Assembly (NCBI GenBank): GCA_028822675.1
Contig: JAPKDE010000168.1
Location: 1-5,829 of the forward strand
DNA length: 5,829 bases
Source of the DNA: Dehalococcoidia bacterium
Lineage (GTDB): Bacteria > Chloroflexota > Dehalococcoidia > UBA3495
Direction of reading: 5' to 3'
Position 1 is the stretch's first letter. Each line of letters opens with the position of its first letter. The position numbers and the translations under genes were made by a program. This document shows, in pieces, positions 1 through 5,755 of this stretch. The notes under the pieces were generated by a model. That model ran no database searches, was not told the DNA's origin, and was given only the letters and a program-made list of their open reading frames with translations.

Positions 1-195
1 AAATCGCTGTTAGAGCGTGTCGAATCGTGGACTGATTACCCACTCTTAATTTTGTCGTTGTTGTTGATCTCATTATTGATTGGTCCTCTTTTATATGACA
101 TGGACTCAGATACGGAACGTGTCTATTTCATTCTAGACGGTGTCATATGGGTGTTTTTTGCGCTAGCTTTTCTCGTTAAATTGGCAATAGCCTGA
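1..195 (+). pseudogene. Voltage-gated ion channel, N-terminal (S1-S2) fragment, partial and frameshifted
   Basis: Reading from base 1 gives an open frame of 64 codons ending in TGA at 193-195; it has no start in the window, so the gene begins further left. The product has two hydrophobic spans: one of about 20 residues (from PLLILSLLL to LIGPLLY), then an acidic linker (DMDSDTE), then a second (VYFILDGVIWVFFALAFLVKLAIA). This matches S1 and S2 of a bacterial six-transmembrane voltage-gated K+ channel. The natural continuation (RYIRDHWFDILLVGIPMLRPLR) lies in another frame from about 192 onward. That second frame is closed upstream by TAA at 177-179, so the shift must fall between about 180 and 196. 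There is no long homopolymer at the junction. It could be a true mutation (pseudogene) or an assembly/read error; the sequence alone cannot tell. Confidence 0.72.
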
Positions 196-227
196 GGTAT
201 ATCAGAGATCACTGGTTCGACATCCTC

Positions 228-665
228 TTGGTTGGGATTCCAATGTTGCGTCCATTAAGAATCTTCAGAATTTTTGGAATTACGTTAAGAACTTATAGAA
301 ACCATGCTAGGTTCGTCACGGTAGATTTCTTAGTCTTATATGCCCTAATCATGATTATCAGTTCTGCCTCTGCAGTCGCAATTTTTGAAGGAGGCCCAAA
401 CTCCCAATTCCCAACCTATCACGATGCCCTTTGGTGGTCGACGGTGACCATTACGACCGTGGGCTACGGAGATTTCTTTCCGGTGTCAGCTGGCGGCCGT
501 GTAGTTGCGTTGATCCTTATGTTGGGCGGGGTAGGGATTTTTGGAGCGATAACCGCAAATTTGGCTTCATTGTTGTTAAAGTCACCAGACAACCAGAACC
601 AGCTAATCGCCGAATTGGTTGAAGAAGTGAGGGAATTACGACGGGAAATGAGGCTTCGCTATTAA
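228..665 (+). CDS. Potassium channel, S4-pore-coiled coil part (3' portion of the split voltage-gated channel gene)
   Basis: This 145-codon frame begins at a TTG with no Shine-Dalgarno, so the start is probably an artefact; the same frame is open back to about 180 and encodes S3 (HWFDILLVGIPML). Visible elements: an S4-like arginine ladder (RPLRIFRIF, then LRTYR, residues 8-24), S5 (about 29-52), a pore helix (63-75), the K+ selectivity filter TVGYGD (77-82), S6 (about 90-117) and a C-terminal coiled coil with regular hydrophobic spacing (about 119-143), which in this family helps tetramer assembly. The full protein would be an inner-membrane K+ channel of the Kch/KvAP type gated by voltage. 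As it stands, S1-S2 are in a different frame. If a protein were made from an internal start it would lack a complete voltage sensor. The gene is AT-richer than its neighbours (41 G+C in 120 bases at 241-360). Confidence 0.85.
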   Translation: MVGIPMLRPLRIFRIFGITLRTYRNHARFVTVDFLVLYALIMIISSASAVAIFEGGPNSQFPTYHDALWWSTVTITTVGYGDFFPVSAGGRVVALILMLGGVGIFGAITANLASLLLKSPDNQNQLIAELVEEVRELRREMRLRY

Positions 666-687
666 AGATTCTTAATATCAAAACCTA

Positions 688-715
688 TTGCCGCTCCGGT
701 AACGGATGCTACAAT
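688..715 (+). promoter_or_regulatory. Candidate sigma-70-type promoter for the cyclophilin gene
   Basis: An extended -10 element TGC-TACAAT (707-715) matches the TGn-TATAAT consensus at five of six hexamer positions. TTGCCG at 688-693 is a weak -35 with 16-bp spacing. Transcription would start around 722, giving a leader of about 50 nt before the ATG. This is motif matching only. Confidence 0.42.
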
Positions 716-765
716 TCAGGTCGATTCAATCATTTGAAGATTACAAATACCTGAAGCTACCGGAG
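694..765 (+). repeat. Nested inverted repeats before the cyclophilin start
   Basis: Three nested complementary pairs are seen: CTCCGGTA 694-701 with TACCGGAG 758-765; TTCAGGT 715-721 with ACCTGAA 749-755; and TTCAA 725-729 with TTGAA 734-738. The outer right arm covers most of the Shine-Dalgarno (GGAG of GGAGGA). If the whole region is transcribed, for example by read-through from the channel gene, the fold would occlude the ribosome site. If transcription starts near 722 as the -10 motif suggests, the left arms would not be in the RNA. Confidence 0.4.
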
Positions 766-767
766 GA
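762..767 (+). promoter_or_regulatory. Ribosome binding site of the cyclophilin gene
   Basis: GGAGGA ends five bases before the ATG at 773. This supports that start over the internal ATG at codon 11. Confidence 0.8.
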
Positions 768-772
768 AACAG

Positions 773-1288
773 ATGGCCCAGACCTACTCGGCACCGCCAG
801 CAATGACTATTGATGAATCCAAGACTTACGCAGCCACGTTTAAAACCAACCACGGAGAAATAAATCTGGATTTGTTCGCGTCCAAAGCGCCAGTGACTGT
901 GAACAATTTCGTATTTTTGGCCAGAGATGGCTTCTACAACGGTGTAATCTTTCACCGTGTCATCCCAGGCTTCATGATTCAGGGAGGAGACCCAGACGGC
1001 TCAGGAACGGGTGGACCAGGCTACAAGTTTCAAGATGAGTTCGACTCATCTCTGGTTTTCGACAAGACTGGTATCCTAGCGATGGCTAATGCCGGCCCTG
1101 GTACCAATGGAAGTCAGTTCTTTATAACGTGCGCACCAACTCCCCATTTGAACGGAGCCCACACCATCTTCGGAACGGTGACCGGCGGTCAGGATGTGGT
1201 GGACGCAATTGTCAGCGTGCCTCAAGGCGGTGGCAATCGACCAAACGATCCGGTCGTCATCGAAAGCATCGAGATTCAGGAGTCCTAA
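773..1288 (+). CDS. Cyclophilin-type peptidyl-prolyl cis-trans isomerase
   Basis: This 171-residue protein catalyses cis-trans isomerisation of X-Pro bonds and assists protein folding. It has no signal peptide or membrane span, so it should be cytosolic. Almost the whole protein is one cyclophilin domain after a tail of about 20 residues. Signature residues are present: [14 protein letters not shown] (60-73) with the catalytic arginine R62, plus F67, M68 and Q70; [14 protein letters not shown] (104-117); and HTIFG (130-134). The position equivalent to human CypA W121 is histidine (H125), a common bacterial variant that in characterised cyclophilins goes with low cyclosporin affinity. The start is fixed by GGAGGA at 762-767. 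The gene stands alone: 107 bp separate it from the channel remnant, and it converges on the MFS gene with a shared terminator. Several paralogues are usual in bacteria, so I do not give a ppiA/ppiB symbol. Confidence 0.95.
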   Translation: MAQTYSAPPAMTIDESKTYAATFKTNHGEINLDLFASKAPVTVNNFVFLARDGFYNGVIFHRVIPGFMIQGGDPDGSGTGGPGYKFQDEFDSSLVFDKTGILAMANAGPGTNGSQFFITCAPTPHLNGAHTIFGTVTGGQDVVDAIVSVPQGGGNRPNDPVVIESIEIQES

Positions 1289-1301
1289 GCTGACCTAAAC
1301 G

Positions 1302-1331
1302 ATCAGTGCACGAGTGATTATTCGCACTGAT
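1302..1331. repeat. Perfect 8-bp inverted repeat in the convergent intergenic region
   Basis: ATCAGTGC (1302-1309) pairs with GCACTGAT (1324-1331) around a 14-nt loop, just after the cyclophilin stop. No T-tract follows on either strand, so on its own it is not a typical intrinsic terminator. It may stabilise the 3' end of the cyclophilin mRNA or help the stronger hairpin that follows. Confidence 0.5.
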
Positions 1332-1342
1332 GAACGCGAAAA

Positions 1343-1388
1343 AGACCGGCGTCTAATATGCGGGAGTAGGCATGGACGCCGGTTTCTT
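1343..1388. terminator. Bidirectional rho-independent terminator between cyclophilin and MFS genes
   Basis: ACCGGCGTC (1345-1353) pairs perfectly with GACGCCGGT (1375-1383), with a small inner stem ATGC/GCAT (1358-1361 with 1370-1373). On the plus strand the stem is followed by TTTCTTT, and on the minus strand by CTTTTT (complement of 1340-1344 and the bases beside it). Both directions therefore have the GC-stem plus T-run layout. The hairpin overlaps the last codons and the TAG stop (1353-1355) of the minus-strand transporter. Confidence 0.68.
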
Positions 1389-2696
1389 TACCGGCCGTTT
1401 CGCCAGTATGAAACACAGTGCGCCAATCATATTGGTCGCGACCATCACCATGAACGCCTGGGTGTAGTCGCCTTGAACGTCGCGCATCCAGCCAACCAGT
1501 GGCGCGGCAATCAAGAGCAGTACGTTCATTGGCACCGTGGAGATGCCCAAAATCTTCCCAAACGAAGCCGATCCAAAATAATCGCCCCTGATGGCCACCG
1601 TCAGAGGATTTCTCCCACCAAAACCGGCCCCGAATAAGATGGCAAACAGGTAGAAAGTCGATTTCGCGTCCGCAAAGACCAATACCATGACACCGACCGC
1701 CTGCAGGGTGGTAAAGATGGCCACTGCAAACCTGATCGGTATCTTGCTACCCACGTATCCGCCGACCAACTGGAACACCATGGCGACTGCTGTGTATACC
1801 GACACCACAAAGGCAGCGTCCTGCAGGTCATAGCCTTTATCAACCATCAGCAGCCCCAGATGGGCCATAATTGCCAGGATCACCATAGACGTGAACCCGT
1901 GACCAAACGCTATCAGCCAGAACGCCGAGGTATGTAGCGCTTCACGAACGGTGAAGTCCTCGTCCGACTGGACTGGTTTAAAGGAACCTCCTGCCGCAGG
2001 CTTTTGAGAAGCCTTTTGGGAAGTCTGTGGGGCCGGTTTGTCGCCGTCTGGCAGAAGCCCCATATCCTGAGGTTGATTCTTAATCAATCGTGAGATCGGC
2101 CAGGCAACAGAGATCATAACGATCCCTAATATACTGGCGGTCCACCGCCACCCGATACGGTCTATATCGATCCCGTCATCAATCGCCCAGGCGATGGCCG
2201 GGACGAGTAACAACGCCCCAGCCCGGCTGCTCATATTGGACCAACCAAGCGCCATGGACCTCTTCTTGTTAAACCAACGGGTAAGCAGGGTCATTATCGG
2301 TATCCAACTACCCAAACCCTGGCCAACCGCCATAAGGATATAAGCCAGATAGAACATCCAAAGGTTTTGCACCTGGCCGAAGAAGATGAACGCACCACCC
2401 AAAATCAACATGCCAACGAGCACCATGCGGCGGGTGCCCACTTTATCCACCAGATATCCCTCAAGCGGACCCATGAATCCACCCTCGATACGGGTGAAGG
2501 TCAATGCGAAGCCCAACTGGGTGCGGTTCCAGCCAAAATCACGCTGCAACGCAACGGCCCAAAGGCTCATCGCATGGAATAACGGGACAGTGGATAGTAC
2601 CATGACAAACCCGCTAACCCCGACCAGCCACCAGCCGTAGAAAACGTTTTCCGGACGGAAAGGAACGCGGTTTGTGGGTGGAGGTTGCGAAGAAAT
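1353..2696 (-). CDS. Major facilitator superfamily transporter (FYGWW type), likely ATT start
   Basis: This is an inner-membrane secondary transporter with about 12 predicted membrane spans; the substrate is unknown. The FYGWW motif just before the first span recalls the MFS group of oxalate/formate-antiporter-like and monocarboxylate-like carriers. With the extended start (447 residues), FYGWW is at 19-23, the loop-2/3 motif GYLVDKVGTRR at 80-90, a hydrophilic central loop rich in K, P, Q and S at about 205-253, and RNPLTVAIRGDYFG at 361-374. The first in-frame ATG (2601-2603) would start inside the first span and delete FYGWW. Upstream of it there is no in-frame ATG, GTG or TTG before the TGA at 2712-2714. 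ATT at 2694-2696 has GGGAG at 2704-2708 seven bases ahead, so I place the start there; an ATG mutated or misread as ATT is the alternative. It lies 97 bp downstream of rsmI on the same strand. An extended -10-like TGA-TATCCT (2751-2743) could give it its own weak promoter. Confidence 0.85.
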   Translation of the reverse strand: MSSQPPPTNRVPFRPENVFYGWWLVGVSGFVMVLSTVPLFHAMSLWAVALQRDFGWNRTQLGFALTFTRIEGGFMGPLEGYLVDKVGTRRMVLVGMLILGGAFIFFGQVQNLWMFYLAYILMAVGQGLGSWIPIMTLLTRWFNKKRSMALGWSNMSSRAGALLLVPAIAWAIDDGIDIDRIGWRWTASILGIVMISVAWPISRLIKNQPQDMGLLPDGDKPAPQTSQKASQKPAAGGSFKPVQSDEDFTVREALHTSAFWLIAFGHGFTSMVILAIMAHLGLLMVDKGYDLQDAAFVVSVYTAVAMVFQLVGGYVGSKIPIRFAVAIFTTLQAVGVMVLVFADAKSTFYLFAILFGAGFGGRNPLTVAIRGDYFGSASFGKILGISTVPMNVLLLIAAPLVGWMRDVQGDYTQAFMVMVATNMIGALCFILAKRPVKKPASMPTPAY

Positions 2697-2703
2697 AGCT
2701 AGT

Positions 2704-2708
2704 CTCCC
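2704..2708 (-). promoter_or_regulatory. Ribosome binding site supporting the ATT start of the MFS gene
   Basis: The minus strand reads TTGGGAGACTAGCT then ATT. GGGAG sits seven bases before the ATT codon, an ideal spacing, whereas the first ATG at 2603 has no purine-rich site in front of it. This is the main support for the longer reading frame. Confidence 0.55.
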
Positions 2709-2787
2709 AAGTCAGTTAGTGGGGGTTGGCCAAACTCACCCGAGGATATCACAAGCCTGAATTATTGTTCGGCTCTCTATCTTCTGA

Positions 2788-2820
2788 GTGAATCTAGTCC
2801 GGCTCTCGGCCCAGATTCAC
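2788..2820. repeat. 8-bp inverted repeat at the 3' end of rsmI
   Basis: GTGAATCT (2788-2795) pairs with AGATTCAC (2813-2820) with a 17-nt loop, spanning the last codons and the TAG stop of rsmI. No T-run follows on the minus strand, so intrinsic termination is doubtful and read-through into the MFS gene is possible. Confidence 0.4.
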
Positions 2821-3651
2821 CCAGGCCTGGTAGACCCGGTTCTTAGCTAGACCCGTGGCCTCCGCCACCATCGCCACGGCATCTTTGGCCCTCACACTGT
2901 CTTTTTTGAGGTCGGACAATCGTCGGCGCAGTTCATCTTCTATAGAAGCTTGGTCTTCAGCAGTAGCCGTTCCTGTGGAGTCGATCTCGGCCGGTCTGCC
3001 CTGGATTACGATTACTACCTCGCCGCGAGGCGAACTGAAGTGTTCCAATGCCTCTGCTGCCGTCCCCCGGAACACCTCTTCATAGAGCTTGGTCAGCTCA
3101 CGGCACACGGCCAAAGGGCGCTCGGCAAATACAGCGTCCATGTCGGCTAGAGTGGCGCGCAGACGGTGCGGGGCCTCAAAGATCACCAGAGGGACCGCCG
3201 ATGCCAACGACGCGCGCAGGCTTAGTTGTCGGTCTTTCCTGCGCCGGGGCAAAAATCCCAGGAACGAAAACGCATCGCCAGCGAAGCCCGACAACGCCAA
3301 CGCAGCCGTTACTGCCGAGGCGCCAGGCACAACCTCAACCTTGAAACCTGCATTGGAAGCCGCCACCACCAGCTCGCTGCCTGGGTCGCTGATGCCCGGC
3401 ATACCGGCGTCAGTCACCAGGGCAACATCGCCCTCCCCAAGCTCTGCCAGCACGCTGTCCAGCTTCTCACGCCAGTTATGTTGGTGAAAGCTAGTGGTCC
3501 TGGGTCTAATCCCCAGGTGGCTCAGCAAACGACGGGTTACGCGAGTGTCTTCGGCGGCCACCAGAGCGACTTCCGACAGGATCCGCGCCGCCCGGGGCGT
3601 CAAGTCTTCCAAGTTGCCGATGGGCGTTCCTACTATATATAAGGTCGGCAC
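2794..3651 (-). CDS. rsmI: 16S rRNA (cytidine(1402)-2'-O)-methyltransferase RsmI
   Basis: RsmI uses S-adenosylmethionine to methylate the 2'-OH of C1402 in 16S rRNA, in the decoding centre, together with RsmH (N4 methylation of the same base). The 285-residue product is of normal family length and carries the family motifs in order: GTPIGNL (8-14), AEDTR (33-37), DAGMPGISDPG (81-91), VPGAS (108-112), FLGFLPRR (130-137), FEAPHR (158-163), CRELTKLYEE (183-192) and GEVVIVI (210-216). It ends in a small basic helical region (about 250-280) typical of the longer RsmI proteins. The start is GTG at 3649-3651: the protein then begins MPTLYIVGTPIGN as in most homologues, with a weak GGGA eight bases ahead. 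It is divergent from the ThDP enzyme and precedes the MFS gene by 97 bp on the same strand. The gene is intact with no missing motif. Confidence 0.96.
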   Translation of the reverse strand: MPTLYIVGTPIGNLEDLTPRAARILSEVALVAAEDTRVTRRLLSHLGIRPRTTSFHQHNWREKLDSVLAELGEGDVALVTDAGMPGISDPGSELVVAASNAGFKVEVVPGASAVTAALALSGFAGDAFSFLGFLPRRRKDRQLSLRASLASAVPLVIFEAPHRLRATLADMDAVFAERPLAVCRELTKLYEEVFRGTAAEALEHFSSPRGEVVIVIQGRPAEIDSTGTATAEDQASIEDELRRRLSDLKKDSVRAKDAVAMVAEATGLAKNRVYQAWVNLGREPD

Positions 3652-3710
3652 TGATTCAGTCCCACTGTAAATTTGCCAAAATAACTGGGTGGCGTTTCTT
3701 TTACTGCCTA

Positions 3711-3716
3711 ATTATA
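3711..3716 (-). promoter_or_regulatory. Candidate -10 element for rsmI
   Basis: The minus strand reads a perfect TATAAT here, 59 bp before the GTG start. No TTGACA-like -35 is found 16-18 bp upstream, so this rests on one hexamer in an AT-rich gap. Confidence 0.33.
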
Positions 3717-3845
3717 TGGCAACGGCCCTTGCCTGATGGAGACACCCAAAGTAAGCTTTGTTAGCCATTATTGAGTGAACCAGTCATCAGGTTAAGCGGA
3801 CACTGGATTCACGCTAAAGATCATAAATTCAAAATCAATCAATCC

Positions 3846-3852
3846 AGGAGGG
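3846..3852 (+). promoter_or_regulatory. Ribosome binding site of the ThDP enzyme gene
   Basis: AGGAGGG is a near-perfect Shine-Dalgarno ending three bases before the ATG at 3856. The spacing is somewhat short, but no other start competes. Confidence 0.8.
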
Positions 3853-3855
3853 ACC

Positions 3856-5532
3856 ATGCCTAAGCTGACCGGAGCTCATCTCTTCGTCCGATGTCTCAAG
3901 ATGGAGGGTATCGAGAAGGTATTTACCATTGTTGGCGACACGATCCTGCCCTTGGTGGACGCAGCGGAAGACGAGGGCATCCAGTTTATCGACGCTCGGC
4001 ATGAGGGTGCGGCCCTGCACATGGCCGACGGCTACGCCCGGATCACCGGCAAACCTGCCGTGGGCATGTTCACCGGCGGGCCCGGCTTCTCCAACGCCAT
4101 CTCTGCCCTCCCGGCCATCTACACTTCAGAGAGTCCGGTCATCTTCATTGCCGGCGCGGCACCAATGCCAGAACACGGAATGACTGCGTTTCAGGAGATC
4201 GACCAGATTGGCATGACCAAGCCAGTCACCAAGGGCTCATGGATGATCCACGACAAAACCCGCATCCCCGAAATGGTGGCCACGGCCTTCCGCACGGCGA
4301 TGTCCGGCCGACCAGGCCCCGTTCACCTAACGCTGCCCATCGACCTACAAGAAGTGGAGCTATCAGAAGAAGACCTGCCCCGCTACATGCCCCAGGAATA
4401 CCGCGCCATGGGCCGTTCTCAGGGCGACCCAGTTTTGATCGAGCAGGCGGCCTCTCTATTAAAAGGCGCCAAAAAGCCGGTGATCATTGCCGGCAACCCA
4501 GCCCGTTATTCCGTGGACTCCGCCCAGCTTCAAGAACTGGCCGAGTCCACTGGCATCCCGGTATTTACGGTGGAACAGGCACGGGGACTCCTGGATGACG
4601 AGCATCCTCTCTGCTTCGGCTACGCGGACGGTGGTTTGAACCCCACCGCCAGACGCTTCCGCGAGGCAGACGTCGTTCTCCTACTGGGACGACGATTGGA
4701 CCACCGCTATCGCTACGGCGGCGTCTTCTCCGATTCTGCCAAACTCATCCAGGCCGACCCTTCAGAAGCAGAGATTGGTCGCAACCGGGGCGTGGCCGTG
4801 GGCATACACGCCGACCTTGGCGCAGTTGTGGAACAGATAACTGCAGCCTGTAAAGCCAGCAGCGCAGTCAAAGAAGACATTTCCGGGTGGATCGAGACGC
4901 TCAACAATGACGCTGCCGCCTGGGACGCAGAACTCCGCAGCCACGCAGACGGTCAAGAGCCGATGCACCCAATAGATGTCTACACCGGCCTGGAAGAGCA
5001 CCTGGACAAAGATTCCGTGGTGGTCATGGACGGCGGCGACTACGTCCAGTGGGGTCGGTCGTTCTTGAAGGCCCGCAAGCCGGGTCACCATCAGCGTCTG
5101 GGGCCGTTGAGCCATCTGGGCGGTGCGATTCCCTACGCCATGGCCGCCAAACTGGCCTACCCTAACAGCAAAGTATTGGCGTTCTCTGGGGATGGGGCCT
5201 TTGGGTTCTATTCAATGGAATACGACACCTGCATCCGCCACAACATCAACATAACCACTGTGTTGGGTAACGACCACACCTGGGGCATCGACAACACATT
5301 CCAAAAGGCCTATTACGACCGGGCAGTTGCAACTGATCTAAGGCATATTCGCTACGACAAAGTAGTGGAAGCAATTGGGGCATATGCAGAGCATGTGGAC
5401 AAAGCGGCCGACGTTGGCCCAGCGGTCGGAAGAGCACTCGCATCGGGTCGACCTGCACTGGTTGATGTGGCAATCCGATCAGGGGCCAGCCCGTTTGCTA
5501 AAGCCGTGATCGCTCGTCGGACGGGCGGATAA
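3856..5532 (+). CDS. Thiamine-diphosphate-dependent enzyme, acetolactate synthase-like (substrate unknown)
   Basis: The 558-residue protein has the three-domain plan of the acetolactate synthase / benzoylformate decarboxylase / 2-hydroxyacyl-CoA lyase superfamily: PYR domain (about 1-170), central domain (about 190-330) and PP domain (about 375-545). Visible residues are VGDTILPL (26-33), the catalytic glutamate E50 in RHEGAALHMADGYAR (48-62), GRPGPVHLTLPID (151-163), the metal/ThDP signature GDG (445-447) with GND (471-473) 24 residues on, and GPLSHLGG (416-423). Such enzymes make or break C-C bonds next to a carbonyl of 2-oxo or 2-hydroxy acids and are soluble tetramers or dimers. No small regulatory subunit gene follows directly, so a biosynthetic ilvB role is unlikely, though the next gene is only partly visible. 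I see no tail for CoA binding of the oxalyl-CoA decarboxylase kind. Related proteins are often labelled acetolactate synthase without proof. A catabolic lyase or decarboxylase is my inference. Confidence 0.9.
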   Translation: MPKLTGAHLFVRCLKMEGIEKVFTIVGDTILPLVDAAEDEGIQFIDARHEGAALHMADGYARITGKPAVGMFTGGPGFSNAISALPAIYTSESPVIFIAGAAPMPEHGMTAFQEIDQIGMTKPVTKGSWMIHDKTRIPEMVATAFRTAMSGRPGPVHLTLPIDLQEVELSEEDLPRYMPQEYRAMGRSQGDPVLIEQAASLLKGAKKPVIIAGNPARYSVDSAQLQELAESTGIPVFTVEQARGLLDDEHPLCFGYADGGLNPTARRFREADVVLLLGRRLDHRYRYGGVFSDSAKLIQADPSEAEIGRNRGVAVGIHADLGAVVEQITAACKASSAVKEDISGWIETLNNDAAAWDAELRSHADGQEPMHPIDVYTGLEEHLDKDSVVVMDGGDYVQWGRSFLKARKPGHHQRLGPLSHLGGAIPYAMAAKLAYPNSKVLAFSGDGAFGFYSMEYDTCIRHNINITTVLGNDHTWGIDNTFQKAYYDRAVATDLRHIRYDKVVEAIGAYAEHVDKAADVGPAVGRALASGRPALVDVAIRSGASPFAKAVIARRTGG

Positions 5533-5663
5533 GAGCTGCATTAACGACATTCGTCGCAATGATCTTTAAATGGATCTTAGTTTCGTTTTAAAGTTTACGA
5601 TGTACGCAAATATTACATATCTCGTTGAAGTATATTCCGTTTATGAATACAATTCCGGCCAAG

Positions 5664-5688
5664 AAATAGGCTTGACAAATAAATAGGC
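5664..5688 (+). repeat. 8-bp direct repeat flanking the -35 box
   Basis: AAATAGGC occurs at 5664-5671 and again at 5681-5688, 17 bp apart start to start. The first copy abuts the TTGACA at 5672 and the second lies in the promoter spacer. The placement would suit an operator, but the repeat is short and AT-rich. Confidence 0.35.
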
Positions 5689-5700
5689 CGCCGCTAGTGT
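5672..5700 (+). promoter_or_regulatory. Candidate sigma-70-type promoter for the last gene
   Basis: A perfect -35 TTGACA (5672-5677) is followed, after exactly 17 bp, by TAGTGT (5695-5700), which keeps T1, A2 and T6 of the -10 consensus. Transcription would begin near 5707, about 50 nt before the start codon. This implies the last gene can be expressed separately from the ThDP gene. Confidence 0.48.
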
Positions 5701-5701
5701 A

Positions 5702-5725
5702 CGGGTTAAGGCTAAAACCCGAGCC
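5702..5725 (+). repeat. Overlapping alternative hairpins in the leader of the last gene
   Basis: CGGGTT (5702-5707) pairs with AACCCG (5716-5721), while GGCT (5710-5713) pairs with AGCC (5722-5725). The two stems interlock and cannot form as simple nested hairpins together. Short stems; may be chance. Confidence 0.28.
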
Positions 5726-5743
5726 AAGCGATATACTATTTTG

Positions 5744-5750
5744 GGAGGGA
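5744..5750 (+). promoter_or_regulatory. Ribosome binding site of the last gene
   Basis: GGAGGGA (core GGAGGG, 5744-5749) lies six bases before the ATG at 5756 and is the main reason to accept that short open frame as a gene. Confidence 0.7.
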
Positions 5751-5755
5751 CAGGC

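Larger units (their letters stand above)
3652..3855. other. Divergent intergenic region between rsmI and the ThDP enzyme gene
   Basis: This 204-bp gap must hold both promoters. I see a TATAAT for rsmI, the SD of the ThDP gene, and a 7-bp inverted repeat CCTGATG (3732-3738) with CATCAGG (3785-3791), which could be chance. No -10/-35 pair toward the ThDP gene stands out; TTAAGC 3792-3797 with TAAAGA 3815-3820 (17-bp spacing) is the best weak candidate. No small ORF with a ribosome site was found. Confidence 0.5.
5533..5755 (+). other. AT-rich intergenic region downstream of the ThDP gene
   Basis: This 223-bp gap has no convincing ORF or RNA gene. A 4-bp hairpin (CGAC 5545-5548 with GTCG 5553-5556) follows the stop but lacks a T-run, so no terminator is called. 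The right half carries the promoter-like elements of the next gene. Confidence 0.5.

Noticed and set aside
228..242. TTG at 228 as a true start of a short pore-only channel
   Set aside because: No Shine-Dalgarno is visible, and the same frame encodes recognisable S3 sequence upstream, so it is the remainder of a longer gene.
1314..1637. Plus-strand open frame of 107 codons
   Set aside because: It lies antisense to the MFS gene, its product is basic and low in recognisable structure, and it crosses the terminator hairpin; a shadow frame.
2601..2603. ATG as the MFS start
   Set aside because: It would begin inside the first membrane span and drop the FYGWW motif; no ribosome site precedes it.
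2821..2830. Perfect 10-bp palindrome CCAGGCCTGG
   Set aside because: It lies inside rsmI codons, has no loop for a hairpin and is expected by chance.
3048..3642. Several plus-strand open frames opposite rsmI
   Set aside because: They are antisense to a complete, clearly recognised gene and have no ribosome sites or family motifs.
4762..5115. Minus-strand open frame of 117 codons opposite the ThDP gene
   Set aside because: The plus-strand frame carries the conserved ThDP domains; the antisense frame shows no known motif.
3856..5532. Oxalyl-CoA decarboxylase or 2-hydroxyacyl-CoA lyase for the ThDP enzyme
   Set aside because: Those families usually have an EGAN-type segment before the PP domain and GDSAFGFSGME; here it is DGGDYVQWG and GDGAFGFYSME, so only the superfamily is supported.
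5545..5556. Small hairpin after the ThDP gene as a terminator
   Set aside because: The stem is only 4 bp and is not followed by a T-run.
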